Positions 24,050 to 36,249 of a DNA stretch of 64,000 nt are shown here, piece by piece (the first letter of the stretch is position 1; the number at the start of each line of letters is the position of its first letter). Source of the stretch: Pohlia nutans (lineage: Eukaryota; Streptophyta; Bryopsida; Bryales; Mniaceae). Under the pieces are notes generated by a model. It did no database searches, was not told where the DNA came from, and saw only the letters and a program-made list of their open reading frames with translations. A program made the position numbers and the translations under genes. The stretch covers positions 12,242,713-12,306,712 of the forward strand of contig CM040093.1 of assembly GCA_022496805.1 (NCBI GenBank), written 5' to 3'.

Positions 24050-24644
24050 TTAACCCCTAAATGCCTAGGGCGATTTACAAAAATGGTCAAACATCGACTT
24101 TCATGTGGAGGATACTCATCAAAAGATTTTGAGATATTTTTAGTAGACGTAAACATATGTTTCCAATTGGTCCTCAATTTTTCAAAATTTTATAATGGGT
24201 TATAAATTTAATATGGTTTTTGAGGTAAAATACACAAAAAAATTCATATGAATTACAAAAAAATTTGAAATAATCAAAAAATAAATTATAGGAGGTTCGA
24301 GTCACAATGAATAACCACATGGAAAAATTCAATCGAAATTATATTTTCTAAAGTTGGAAATTTGATAATGACATATGCTTTGTAGTGTAGTTTGGATTAT
24401 GACCTCTTGACATTGCAAATGCAATGAAATACTTAATATTATGTTATTATTATTGTTATTATTATTTTTAAAATTTTAAAATTTTAAATTTTTTTTTAGA
24501 TTTACAAAGTGAAGTAAAAACCAGACTTGCTAAACTCCATTTCCTTAGTAGAGTTGAAAGCAAAAATAATCATCTTTAAAGATGACATTGAGTTTGACCA
24601 ACCACCATTCACGGTTTGGATGCTTAAGCATTTAGGGGTATTGA
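24050..24644. mobile_element. TTAA miniature element L
   Basis: Left TTAACCCCTAAATGCCTAGG, right AAGCATTTAGGGGTATT, where the closing TTAA has decayed. About 595 bp; no second copy in the window. Confidence 0.65.
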
Positions 24645-25636
24645 TTAAGACTTGGGCATTTTCTGGTATTTAATATGACTTTCTAAATTGTTTCTAACAT
24701 AGGTGAATACTGATTAAGGAGATGTACACCAATTGAAGATGGAATTTTTGGGTCGTTGGTGCTTTTGGGTATACCTCCAATCAGCTTGAAGTTCAAGTAC
24801 GATCATACGATTTTTGCATACATGCATGTGATTGTTGTATTATTTCACCTCCTACTTGAAAAATGGGCTATATTTTAGATTTAAAAATGGTTCACATAGA
24901 ACTTGCTTGGAAAATCTAGTGTTGGTTTTCTAAATGTAGTGATAAATTATTAGTTTACCAAATACAAGAATATGCAGTCTATTTCATCTTTACCAGTACT
25001 AAAATGTAAATTTTAATTGATTTACAAATAATGTAGGACTGACACATGGTAGAATTCGAGGGGAAATTAATTAGATTTTGTTGAAATAGAGAGAATTCTA
25101 TTGTACAAGCATTTACGAAAGTCTAAATATAGATTATGAGTTTTTAATAGGCAAAATATATTTTGGCTTTTACAAGAATTTTAACATAAAGTTCTTGATT
25201 TTTAACATTTTCTTTTTGGGCTCCATCTTGTCATAAACTAATTGCAAGCCATGCATAAAATTTATGAAGTATCGAGTGACTAAGTTTGTCAAACTGCTGA
25301 AGAATAAACAAAACCTGCATTTACAACATACTTGAATGAAAATCATTTGTTTTATAGAGTTTTGTCAATAATCTCTCCAAAATGTTCATCATCCACCCAC
25401 CCCGCCACCCACTCGATGCCAACTCTCTAAAATGGTGGCAATTGATGTTCTTACGAGCTCATCTATCTCATCATTTATCACTAGTGGAAAAGAGGCACTT
25501 GGGCACTGATGAATAGTGTCAATGTGTGGTGCCCTAGGCCCATATTGACACCAAGTTAGGCCCGGTTTACACCATCGTGAAAGGCCATCACAGTCCAAAG
25601 CCAATTCATGCCGAGAATTCAAACTCTTGAGTTGAA

Positions 25637-25638
<2 letters not shown>
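24645..25638. other. AT-rich stretch, nothing supported
   Basis: No gene seen. At 25482 the motif CACTAGTGGAAAAGAGGC resembles a CACTA terminus, but no matching second end was found. Confidence 0.45.

Positions 25639-25640
<2 letters not shown>

Positions 25641-25678
<38 letters not shown>
25641..25678. repeat. (TA)n microsatellite
   Basis: About 19 TA units. A minus-strand frame runs through it but has no recognisable domain. Confidence 0.95.
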
Positions 25679-25681
<3 letters not shown>

Positions 25682-25828
25682 GCATCTTGAAAGAGAATCG
25701 AATTTTCATTCTCGGCCGACCCAATTCTCCCTCGAGACTCAGTTACATTGGTGACAACATTCACAAAATGTGTTTCCGTGAAGACACTTTGAATGGCGAT
25801 GGCTTTTGAACTTTGTCCTGAGCTAGTC

Positions 25829-26473
25829 TTAACCTTTAAGTGTTCATTGCGTTTACTTGGTCAAACCACATAAATTTCTCTCATTTAAAAATATATTATA
25901 TTGTATTGGTATATTATCTCATTTAATTTATTTTTCATAATTATTTTAATAATTATTTAAAAAATAAATTAGAACAAATTAAAATTTATTTAATTTAGTT
26001 TTTACAATTTTTATTGTATTGGTATTTTTCACAATTTTTTCATAATTATTTAAATAAGAATGAAATTTATAAGATTTTTCACAAGTTTTCTCTTGTAATA
26101 ATCACAATAGTTACAAAAATTCCTAAAATAGTATGAAAATTTATGGAAAAATGTAAATAATAGTGATAAACAACAAAGTGTAGGTGGCATGCTTCTCGGG
26201 CTTACATAAATAGAAATTCGATTGATTTTTTTTTGTAGTCCTGTCTACAATATATATTGGAATATTAGGATTGTGAGCTTTAAAGTGCTGTAAAATACGC
26301 AATTATAACAATTTTGAAAAACAATAAATTGAACTAGAAAGTAGAAGATAGCTCCCACACTTTCTTAGTTGGAACCGTTGTCATTTGAAATTAGTAACTA
26401 GGTGAAAATCAACATTTGATTGAAAAATGATCAAACATGGCCCCACGGGGCTCCTTGCGCGCTTAGTGGTTAA
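25829..26473. mobile_element. TTAA miniature element, family I copy 2
   Basis: Left TTAACCTTTAAGTG, right GCGCGCTTAGTGGTTAA, 645 bp. The interior matches 11736-12299, including TGGCATGCTTCTCGGGCTTA. Confidence 0.75.
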
Positions 26474-26778
26474 GTCCGAGAGGCCAGTTCCTAACTTCTC
26501 TTGCAATCTGATTGATGAAAACTTGACTAACTCTCAATCTTCACCCATATTGTGAATAGCCTCTTAGTGCTAATATGAGCCCTGTACACAATGTTGGGGC
26601 ACTATTCCTTGGTACTACACTACTTTTTGCTAATAGTGCTACCCACACTAACTATTTACTTGAGGCTACAATTTTTTACACAACATGAATATTTTTACCA
26701 AGAGAAAAGATAATGACTCTACACATGTAAAAATATTCATGTTGGATAAAAGGTTGCAACCTTTTCTTAAATCAATTA

Positions 26779-26917
26779 CGGCCTCTTTACACTAGAGGCA
26801 AGAAGCCGTGAGGAGAGAAAATTCAGCCAATGGGAGGCTTAGAAACCGAGAAGACCAATTTCTCATTGGCTGAAATTTCTCTCCTCACGGCTTCTCGCCT
26901 GTAGTGTAAAGAGGCCC
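26779..26917. mobile_element. Tourist-like (PIF/Harbinger-type) near-palindromic miniature element
   Basis: Left CGGCCTCTTTACACTA, right TAGTGTAAAGAGGCCC, with TTA on both sides (26776-26778, 26918-26920). Complementarity continues through AGAAGCCGTGAGGAGAGAAA and TTCAGCCAATG, so nearly the whole 139 bp can fold into one hairpin. Confidence 0.75.
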
Positions 26918-26949
26918 TTAGTGTAGGTGGCACTATTAGAAAAATAAAA

Positions 26950-28054
26950 TGTAGTGGTGTATCTACACCATTCATAGACGTCATGGAGTCTACGAAAGTC
27001 ATGATTATTGGCTAATCAACCTTACGACCTGACTCCTTGTGCACCGACGGAGACGAGACGTGTTCCAACCAACATGATGAACGAATGAGTGCTGGAGTTA
27101 CAACAGCGGATGAGTGAGTAGGGTTGCCAGCCAGCCAGCTTGACAGCACACTCTATGCATGGATGTCACTACGCTCTATAAGAGTCCCATCCGTGCCGGC
27201 AATGCATATCATACGCACCAGCCATGCAGGACAAATTACATCCTTACTAGCTCCTACCAAGCTTTCGAATTTTCAAAAGCTCACTGGTCGAATTCAAGGG
27301 CGAATTAAATGCGAGATTGCACCACAAAACTTCAAATTAAAAAAAAATTGAAATTGGATGAAATCGCCAGATTGTGGATGAAAACAAAATTATGCATATG
27401 TGATAATTATCCTCTAAGGTAGAGGCACCAATACCTTTCAGTTTAAGGATTTTGACCTATTTAGAGTGATGGTTTTCAATGATAAATTGCAGCACATAAA
27501 ACTTTGCGTTTAATAACCAAGCCCAATTTTTAACTAATTTTTTTCACAACGTATGATTTTGTTCCAAATTTTCAAACTTAATCTGCATAGACCACTATTG
27601 ATGTTAGTAGGGGAACTAATACTTGTTTTTCATTTCTGGTCCAATCAATTTGCTAATTAGGCATTCAGAATTGATCACCAAACTGCTACAACTAATGGTT
27701 GTGATAATTTGATTGGAAACTCACGCAATTGAAACAGGTGCTTGCATAGGTGACTGGAATTGGTACCTAGCAGGTTCTGATGCTTCTATCTTAATGTGAT
27801 ATTTTGTATTCAATATGTGGATGAGTGCACTAGTTCAATGGGTATCTAAATCCTTGGTGGAATCACACACTTTCTGGTGGTCATTTTTGGTGGAATTGGA
27901 CACCCTTTGCATTAGTGACGTTGAAATATGAAGCACCACTATAACATTTTTATGTCGCCGTTTTGGCACTTCATCAAAGATGAAAAGAATATGCCCTCAT
28001 CAGATTGCCATATTTATTCCACATTTTCAATCTGTGGATAAAATTTTTTTGGGG
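26950..28054. other. Intergenic stretch, no gene supported
   Basis: A lone left end of the X/Y family (TAAGGTAGAGGCACC) lies near 27415. Otherwise nothing recognised. Confidence 0.45.
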
Positions 28055-28278
28055 TAAGGTAGGAGCACCCAATTCCGATAGTGTACCCAATGCCGATAAT
28101 TTCTACATAAGGTAGTCTTTTTAGAACGCAAATCTAAGCATGTCATAGAGCCCTTATTGTTTGTCGATCAAACTAATAAGCTATCTATGGTCTACCTAGA
28201 TTTACATTGTAGAATGATTACCATGTCAAGAAATTATCGGCATTGGGTACACTGTCGGAATTAGGTGCTCCTACCTTA
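28055..28278. mobile_element. TA-flanked miniature element with about 50-bp inverted repeats (family X/Y)
   Basis: Left TAAGGTAGGAGCACCCAATT, right AATTAGGTGCTCCTACCTTA. Complementarity runs on through TGTACCCAATGCCGATAATT and its reverse complement on the right. 224 bp with TA borders. Confidence 0.8.
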
Positions 28279-28661
28279 GATATTCCTCTTGGCAGTACAG
28301 CCTGAGCACAATTGTCAGAACTGAAAATAATCAGCTCATTGAATTCTGAACCCGTCTCCAAAAGTTGATCGATGCCATGGTTGAGCATGCGAGGCGAATG
28401 AGTACAAACCTCCGCTCCTTGGGAGTAACAGGTGGAGTACTTCTGGCAATATTGATAAAAGTTTGTCTATCAGTCCGTCTTTCCATAACTAACTCAATAG
28501 AGAGAACCCGCCACGCTCAGAGTACACTTGTACTCATTGCTGATATCTACCCTTGTGTTAGATTTTGAGTGCTGTAGGTTAATACCGTCAGGATCGGCAA
28601 AAAAAAAATTCTAGAAAAACAAGTCCAAATCTATACGAAATTATTTTTATAAAAAAAATTA

Positions 28662-28980
28662 TACTCCCTTTGTCTGGAAATAATTGTCCTATTTTTTTGA
28701 CATTTTTTGTCTTGTAATAATTGTCTTGTGCTTTATACTTTAAACGTAAGCCCTGTCCACTTCAAACGGGGCCAACCATTTGGCCACTTAATAAGATTTT
28801 CAATTTGGTTTTATCATGAATTTTCAGAATTCAAAATTGCAACTCATAAGATTTTCACAATTCAAATCTTATGAGTAGCAATTTAGAAATCACGGGTTTT
28901 CAGAATTCAAATGAGTTTTCCACAAAAAGCCACTCCTTCAACATCCTATGAAGAGGACAATTATTTCCGAACATAAACAT
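28662..28980. mobile_element. Stowaway-like element, decayed right end
   Basis: Left TACTCCCTTTGTCTGGAAAT, right ACAATTATTTCCGAACATAA. The left part (TTGTCCTATTTTTTTGACAT, then CAAACGTAAGCCCTGTCCAC-like) parallels the element at 309-540, in the same orientation. Confidence 0.65.
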
Positions 28981-29069
28981 ATTCATCGTAGGCATGAATC
29001 TAGACTGGACAATTTTAGAGCAGGGGAAATTTTGAGTGCACATACCTTATCATCAACTTGTGAGTAATA

Positions 29070-29345
29070 GAAAAACCTATCTACACTAGATAAATAGAAA
29101 CTCCGGTCCTCGTTTGAGGCTGGTGTGAATAAAGTGTCTATTTGTAATGACAATGAGCAAGTGTCCACTAGACAAAAGGCCATTCTTGCAAAACTACTCT
29201 CCTCGTACAAGAATAGATACTTTAGTAACCAATAACCAATAGCAAAAGTAACCAAAATCAAGTATAATTACACGGTATAATTTGAGTTTTTTTTTGCTGA
29301 TGTACGCCAAGTCGTGGTCCGGGTTTGATTCCCATAGGGTCCGTT
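29070..29345 (-). repeat. LINE 3'-end repeat, copy b
   Basis: Reverse-strand copy. In its own direction it runs CCACGACTTGG, then GGTTACTAAAGTATCTATTC, GACACTTTATTCACACCAGC, GAGGACCGGAGTTTCTAT. The same 5' block as copies a and e is retained. Confidence 0.65.
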
Positions 29346-30097
29346 TTTTCCCATCTACACTACACACAAAGAAGGCATGAATCTGTGTATGGCCGGTAGG
29401 GTTACGAAGGGGTTAAGCAAAGTACAAAAACACCCAAAGCATGGCCAAAGTCAGCACAGTACCCACGGTAAGAGCCAAACCATCAGAATCCCTCACCGGT
29501 CCCTCAAATCCATCAAGTACTACAACCCTAATCTTACATTACCCAACACCCATCAATTTCCCAATACCATCGCGGCCTTACAGCCAATGAAACCCCGCCG
29601 CTACCCTCATGCTCTTTGCGTTCAAGATCATAACCTCTCCCGGCTTAAGTTTATTACTGTGTCGTAGTCCCTTGGACAAGAAAATCAAGATTCGATCTTT
29701 GACTTTTATAGCCCGAGGACCGAAACGTTCACACAATCAACATAAGCAAACGATCATTAATTCACACCCCCAGCCGCTTACCTTTATCATCATTTACTGT
29801 CACACACACAACAACTAAGCGGAAATTAATTAGCATTCAATAAGAACATAATCGGGATTGGATCATAGTTCTGATGTTCTCATTGAACACCATAATATCT
29901 TCAGTACTCACAGTACCATAGTCCAAGAGCAGATTTGATGATTTTAATGTTTTTTTTAATTGTTTTTTTGGTGAGTTGAATTTTCCACGTGTCACGTAGG
30001 TATTGGTTGTAAAGTCAAATAAAATATGAATGGCATCAAAAATAAACAAATAAATAAATTTGACAAACATATGTTGGAGTAACTATTGAGGTATGGA

Positions 30098-30268
30098 GTA
30101 TAAAAGTGTTTATTCTTGAAAGGGGAGAGTAGTTTTGCACTAATGGCCCGTTGTCTGGTGGGCATTGTCCCATTATCAAAACGAATAGATCAAAGAATAG
30201 ACACTTTATTCACGCTGGCCTCGAAAGATGACGTGAGTTTTTATCTATCTTCTTATCTATCTATCTCT
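30098..30268 (+). repeat. LINE 3'-end repeat, copy c (5'-truncated)
   Basis: Begins within the block AAAGTGTTTATTCTTGAAAG and ends CTGGCCTCGAAAGATGACGT followed by TATC repeats. It lacks the 5' part present in copy a. Confidence 0.65.
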
Positions 30269-30269
30269 G

Positions 30270-31640
30270 GAGTATCAATTAGTGTCGTGGAGGGTAGAGT
30301 ACAAGGTGTCTTAGCCATTTACACCTCTCTAAATCATAAATTGGGTGAAGACATTTAAATTTTAGAGGGTTTTAGATTTCAAACATTCTTATACTACTAT
30401 AAGGTATATACACCAATCCCCCCCTTAATCACATACCTTAAATCACACCGAGATTTATACATAACCATGGAATTTGTTTTTGGTTTTTGGAGAACTGCTA
30501 AAGTGGCGACACAAAATAAAATGGTGTAGCCAAATATTTTCAAATTCATCTATATATTTTGGATAGAACTATTTTTTTCATCCACAAATATGGATGATTG
30601 TCCATTAAAAATGAAAATTTCATCCAATTTATTTTCAAAATTGGAACAATTTGGCATCTTCATCCATGTTTTCTTCAAATTTTTCCTTCAAGCTTCGTGA
30701 ACACCAATTATTTTTGGTGTCGTTTGGCATTTCAATGCCAAAAAGAAAATCACTGTCTGTGAAGAACCAGCGTTAGTTTCAAATGAACCGGTTCAATAAT
30801 CCAAAAACCAATTCAAATTTGAACCCAGAGGCTAAATATTGTTTTAAAATTTAAGAAAATTTCTATTTATAGTTATAAACAAAGGCAAAAGCCGAAATAG
30901 CCAAGTGAAAAACCGGTTGAATGTTGACAATGGAGGAAAATTACTAGCATTCCTCAAAATCTTCCCGAACAGTGGTACATAACATGAGAGATTCTTGGGA
31001 TACACAACCCCAAAGTGTGCAATTACAGAGGCTGGAGTGTAATTAGACAGAAGGCGATATCAGAATGTAATTAGTTAGATTTCCTCATATTGATTGTTCT
31101 CTGTCTGTCTGTGTGTGTCTGTCGTACAAGCACAAGAGTAGATTGTCGAATCCGGCACAAGGCTCTAGAGATGTCCATACCGAAAAGGTTCTCCGCAGAT
31201 GAACTAACTAACACTGTTCAATCAACTCTTCGATCCTGGTGACTGTTCGGGAGCCTCTGTTGCAGAGCTGCAAGAGAGGAATTAGTAAGTACTAGGTTCT
31301 AGATGCAGCTGAGTAAACAATAGCAATGGAGTGCTCTATCTACCCCTCACTGGCAGCTGCTCAGCCTGCTATTGTTGTCTGTGTCGGCTTTTCATCGAGC
31401 CTGGCAATGATCTCCTCCTTCTACCTTCTGTGTGTATAAGAGGATGGTCATGCGTGCATGTAAGAGAACCTCATGCCTTTTTGAGATAGTCTGGTAGTTG
31501 GCGCAGTGAGATTCATTTAGCTCTGCTGGCAGAGAAATTTACACTGTTCACAGAGTCGTTTCTGACAATGTCGTTGCCGTGAACCACCTACACACACAGA
31601 CACACACACACACACAGATCTAAGTGGAAAAATCCGATCC
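30270..31640. other. Intergenic stretch upstream of the LRR gene
   Basis: No gene or clear mobile element. Base composition becomes less AT-rich after about 31100, and TG/CA-rich runs occur at 31100-31125 and 31590-31617. It probably contains distal promoter or 5' UTR sequence of the gene at 32289, but I see no specific motif. Confidence 0.4.
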
Positions 31641-31650
31641 TCCTTCTGCT

Positions 31651-31979
31651 TCTGTGAGCCTCCGGAGTTTGAGAATCGCAACAGTGCGGAGTACGTACAC
31701 AGCAGGGTTAATGTGACTTTGAAACTATCACTTTTGAAGTGCATGGATCCATGTTGAGTTAGTGGTGCTCGAAATGTCAAGAGATTGGCTCTAGAACCAG
31801 CTCAGAGATTCCTGTCTGTACCTGTGAGCCTCTGGAGTTTGAGAATCGGAAAGTCTCCTTGCTATTGTGCAGCGTACATACACTGACAGCAGGAATGCGA
31901 CTTTGAAACAATGTTTCAAAGTGCATCGATGTTGAGTTAGTTTGGTTCGTGGTGCTCGAAATGTCAAGAGATTGGCTCG
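31651..31979. repeat. Direct duplication in the LRR 5' flank
   Basis: 31651-31791 and 31821-31979 share GTGAGCCTC.GGAGTTTGAG, GCGACTTTGAAAC-like, GATGTTGAGTTAGT-like and GTGCTCGAAATGTCAAGAGA blocks in the same order. The second copy is about 18 bp longer. Confidence 0.75.
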
Positions 31980-32288
31980 GATGTTTCTTATAGCGCCGCA
32001 ATTTGACCATGTGGTTGGCGGTTGTGATCGATTCTTACTACCAAACGCAGCTCACTGGTGGAGTTCAGTTTTAGACAGTTGTGTATGTTTGTAGTTGATT
32101 ATGATTCTTGATCGGGTTTTTTGATCAATTGGAGCTTTAGGAGGGATGTATCACTGAAGAATCTCGTTCATGTAGTCTGCTTACTCTCAGTTCATAGTAG
32201 CGTTTCGATCTGGTGCTCCAAGCTACATGGTTTACACAGATTACATGTTTGCTTTCATGACAATCTCATAAACAGTGAGTGATCGGCA

Positions 32289-34138
32289 ATGGCAATGAAG
32301 GCGTGGTGTGTGGGTTTCTTTATGGTGGTGATGAGCATGGTGTCCGCGCAAGAACAGCAAGCAACGAATCCGACGGACTTGCAAGTGCTGCACGAGATGA
32401 TGTACTCCATGTACTACGAGTACGACTGGAAGGCATTTTTCCCCGACCCCTGTGTGTCAGGGCCGCAAGGGATAGTGTGCGAGCCTGATGCCACAACGGG
32501 GATCCTGTTCGTCACGCAGCTGCAGTTCGGGTTCTTGTCCGCCATCGCCAACATCCTCCCCTGCAGCTTCAACGCCACCATCCCGACCTCCATCGCCAAC
32601 TTAACCCGTCTCACCACGCTCTCCATCACCTCCTGCTTCGTCTCGAATCAAACCGCAAATCTCCCAACAAACCTTCCGCCCACCCTCCGTCTGCTTACCT
32701 TCACCAACAACCCAGGCTTAGTGGGTTCAATCCCTGCTAGTTTTGGCGACCTGCAAGCTCTTCAACGTTTAGTGCTATCACAAAACAGCTTACAAGGCGC
32801 GATTCCGTCTGAACTCGGGAACTTACATTCTCTCCTGCAGCTCGATCTCAGCCACAACGTGCTTTCAGGTCAGTGATTTTTTTGTTGCTAATTTTAGCCA
32901 AATTGCTACTCCCTCTGTCCCATATTAAGCTTCCTGCTTGCTCAAACTGCCTCAGGGTGCACACCCATTGTCCTTAGGGTCCACACATAATTCTTCTATT
33001 TTGAGGGTTGAGGAAGGTTAATATGAGACAGAGGAGTACATAAAATGTGGGCTGGCTAATTAATACAACTGAAAGGATTTTTGAAAAAAAGAAGAAGGAA
33101 CAATAGCCAGATTTTCTACATAGTCAAGATGTGTAGCCTCTTTAAACCTAAGTATCACCCAAGTAGCACCTAGGTAACACATATGTATTACCCTGATATT
33201 AGATAGAAACTCCGGTCCCCTTTCGAGGCTGACGCGAATAAAGTGTCTGTTCGTAATGTCAGTGAACAAAGGGCCTTTGGAACTACCATCATATCACCTA
33301 GGAAAGAGCATCAAAGGAGCCTGGATTGCTCTTCAAGTAGCAAAAATGCTAAACTGTCTGCTGACAAAAAGAAATCACTGTTTCAGGTCCGATTCCTGAA
33401 AGCTTCGGAGCGATAGAGCAGCTAGTGAACATGGACTTGCGTTACAACAATCTCCAAGGTGGATTTCCGGTGTCGATTTCACAAGGGTTACATCAACTGC
33501 AACGACTGGCGATTAGTAACAACAAGATCGCAACCTTGCCTGATACTTTTACAGGTTTGAGTTCGCTGACGTTCATGGACTTGAGCTCGAATGAAATCAC
33601 AGGAGAGTTGCCGCCATCGCTGGGAGGTTTAAGAAACTTGGAGGATCTGTTTTTGAATTACAATGGGTTTGAAGGGGCGATTCCGGATTCGTTAGGGAAG
33701 TTGACGAGCTTGGTGAGGCTGGATCTGTCAAGCTGTGCATTTACTGGCACCATACCGGATGTTTTCCAGAGCTTGAAGAATGTGAGGTTTCTGTCGGTGA
33801 GTAAGAACCGTCTCTCAGGTGCCATTCCGGGTTCTTTAGGTTCCTTGCCTGTGATTTTCACTCTGAATTTGGATGGGAACAATTTGAGTGGCGCCTTGCC
33901 ATTCTCCCCCGGTTTTGTACAGAAAATGGGGCGGAATTTGTTGGTGCGCGACAACCCGGGGTTGTGTTACTCATCGGATGTTACGGCGATGGGGTTGGAT
34001 CCATGTCCACGTGTTAATATCATGGCAAGGTCTCCGGGTCCGTCTCCCAATGGAGGCGGATTGACGTCTTCTCTGCCGCGACGAGGTTTTGTATGTTTCA
34101 TGGTGCTGATGTTGTGCAGTCTCCTGTTGTCGCATTAA
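32289..34138 (+). CDS. Leucine-rich-repeat protein, PII-2/TMM-like, secreted and probably membrane-anchored
   Basis: Two exons, 32289-32868 and 33387-34138, join in phase at LSG|PIPESFG (donor AG|GTCAGT, acceptor TTTCAG), giving 443 residues. Residues 1-20 form a signal peptide (hydrophobic core CVGFFMVVMSMV, then SAQ). The N-cap has DWKAFFPDPC, GIVC and VTQLQFG, the layout of PIRIFORMOSPORA INDICA-INSENSITIVE 2 and TOO MANY MOUTHS relatives. About ten plant-type LRRs follow (LxxLxxLxLSxNxLxGxIP). After a CY..C cap there is a Pro/Gly-rich stretch, then a short hydrophobic C-terminus (FVCFMVLMLCSLLLSH), which fits either a GPI signal or a membrane anchor. There is no kinase domain, so it would act as a cell-surface co-receptor or scaffold. 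ATG 32289 is chosen because the signal peptide follows directly. Family confident, exact function not. Confidence 0.88.
32907..33038. mobile_element. Stowaway-like miniature element in the LRR intron
   Basis: Left TACTCCCTCTGTCCCATATT, right AATATGAGACAGAGGAGTA, TA at both borders, 132 bp. It lies 38 bp after the splice donor. Confidence 0.85.
33190..33285 (-). repeat. LINE 3'-end repeat, copy d (strongly 5'-truncated), in the LRR intron
   Basis: In its own direction: CATTACGAACAGACACTTTA, then TCAGCCTCGAAAGGGGACCG and GAGTTTCTATC. Only the last 95 bp or so of the family is present. Confidence 0.65.
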
Positions 34139-35602
34139 ATTTTTGTAGGTATTTTTTTCTGGGCTTGATCTCACCCTCCCAGGCCTTTGGGGGTGTTGAT
34201 TTTCATAAGCTTGGCTACTCTTCACATTAGAGAGATTTATTATTTTGAATCAATTATATGCACCTGGGGCCTACTTGATTTTGTAGGATATGTTGCTTAC
34301 TGTTGTCATGCTCCAATGACCATTCACTGACTGCAATTTAAACTGTATGAATTACTGTACTTGCATGTGTATGTAGCAATCCCAATTGCTTGAATGGAGA
34401 GACTAGACTCGAGCATCATTCAATATCAAAAGTTGTAAAATGACATTCTAGGATACCATGCACACTTGCCACACTATAACTGAGCCTTTGTTATGGAAGG
34501 TTTGACACATTTTAGGAATTTGCCATGTGTTGCTTTATGATTGGTTGTGACAATTGAATGTGGCAAAGCAAGAGAATGTGGCAAAGCAAGAAGTTGGTGT
34601 CATTTCCCAAAAATGTCGGAACTGCTATCAATCCACGGTGGTTGAACAATGTTCACCACTAAGGATATTTCGTCTTCATTATGCAAGTTTCATTATGGAT
34701 ATAATCATTTCAAGGATTATGTTGTGGCTTGCTCAAGGGAATTGTGATTATATCTATAATGAAATATGTTAACTATGTGGAATGGCCATCTTCAAGTGCA
34801 CGTATTGCAAAATCATTGCATGTTTTCTTTTAGTATGTCATTGTTATATTAAAAGCTTGCTTCCACATGCTCTTCTCATTGAGACTAAATATATAATCTC
34901 GTTTAGGATATTCATTTGAGTTGCAATTGAGCATAGCACGAGAGACAACTAAACCCAATTCCTTTTTACACCGATGTACATAATAGGATGTTTGTTATAA
35001 GACCCACATCCTTGCCCACCGCATGACAACAAAAATGATGTATCTATATACTTGTAAGAGAGAATATCCTATTTGCAGAAAATGACAATATAACACCTAA
35101 AACATGACATATCTATACATTTGTATAAGTGTATGTGATATATGTTTGTATATATGTACGAAGATGGCTATATTACATGTATGTATATACAATGCAACCC
35201 TATATGTAATTGTTCTATAGATTTTACCACTTAACAAGTACATAGTGAAGACATTTGACAAAATCAGTGTTGGCTTCCTTATGATCCTTTACTCCAAAAT
35301 ATTCATAATTTGTATGAGCAATATATAACTTTGACACCATCCTTCTAATCATTTAAGACATGGTTTTAGTAACAATGATTTGAGTGTTTATACCACAAAA
35401 TCATGTAAACATCCCTAAAAAATAATTGCTATATTTAGAAGAGCATACATGGGGACTTTGCATGCTAAGGCTTTTCAATCTTGCAACTAAATTCCTACAC
35501 TTCAAAGTAGAATTTTCCTCGAATATCTTTCAACATGTTTCACTTGACATCAAATGGATTGAAATGAAATGATTTGTTAACATTCATACGGAAATTAGCA
35601 CC
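34139..35602. other. LRR 3' flank and AT-rich intergenic DNA
   Basis: The first few hundred bases probably hold the LRR 3' UTR. A 19-bp direct repeat (ATGTGGCAAAGCAAGA) occurs at 34558-34591. No other gene is seen. Confidence 0.45.
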
Positions 35603-35836
35603 CTATGATTGGTGCTCAATGGCATGCTTTAAAAGTTTATTGATCAGTTTGTGGCAATAAGATGTGAAAAAATTCTTAAGGTTTTCCATTGTATTAGGTG
35701 TAAAAAGATCAAGATGTTTTGCTCTAATGTTATTATAGTAGGGGCAATGGAAGATGAAATGGGATTCGATTTCGACCTCACGTGATGTGCACGTTTGACA
35801 GTCTTGATTCTCTTGGTATATTACGCCACTCTCCAA
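35603..35836 (-). pseudogene. Non-LTR retrotransposon fragment, C-terminal zinc-knuckle region
   Basis: The minus frame reads CQTCTSREVEIESHFIFHCP followed by YYNNIR. This matches the C-terminal CxxC...H...C..Y...R region of many LINE reverse transcriptases (a cysteine-rich motif near the end of ORF2). The preceding GEWRNIPRE is in another frame, so there is a frameshift. It ends at a stop at 35603. It directly follows LINE tail copy e and may be the older target of that insertion or part of the same decayed element. Confidence 0.55.
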
Positions 35837-36090
35837 CCCTTAGATAAAAACTCCGGTCTTCTTTCAAGGCAGGCATGAATAAAGTGTATTTTTGTAATGT
35901 CAATGACCTAGTGCCCACTAGACAAAGCGTCATTGGAACAAAACTACTCTTTTCTGCCGAGAATAGACAGTTTAGTGGCCAGTAATACATAATAGTAATA
36001 AACAATAACCTTGAATGGGTGGTTAGGTCTACATAGAGTATGAATTATGATTAGTTTAGATGTTGATGGCCAAGTCATGGCTCTAGGGTT
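35836..36090 (-). repeat. LINE 3'-end repeat, copy e
   Basis: In its own direction: CCATGACTTGGCCATC, then GGCCACTAAACTGTCTATTC and ACTTTATTCATGCCTGCC, ending GACCGGAGTTTTTATCTA. It lies just downstream of the degraded LINE coding region in the same orientation, so it may be that element's 3' UTR. Confidence 0.6.
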
Positions 36091-36249
36091 GGTGCCCGTT
36101 TGAGCAATAGTGTGATATCCATGACTTGGTGTTGCTAGTTAGTTATCATAGGCAGGAAAGTTGTAGCAACCAACCGGCCCTACCATGTCCTCGTAAGACA
36201 AGTGTTTACGATTGAGCTAATCAAAAAAATATAACAAGAAATAAACAGT

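Noticed and set aside
25482..25500. CACTAGTGGAAAAGAGGC resembling a CACTA terminus
   Set aside because: No matching inverted end or 3-bp duplication was found within the neighbouring few hundred bases.
36121..36230. tRNA-like A-box (TTAGCTCAATCG on the minus strand) upstream of LINE tail copy e, suggesting a SINE head
   Set aside because: No matching B-box at the right distance and no such head in the other four copies.
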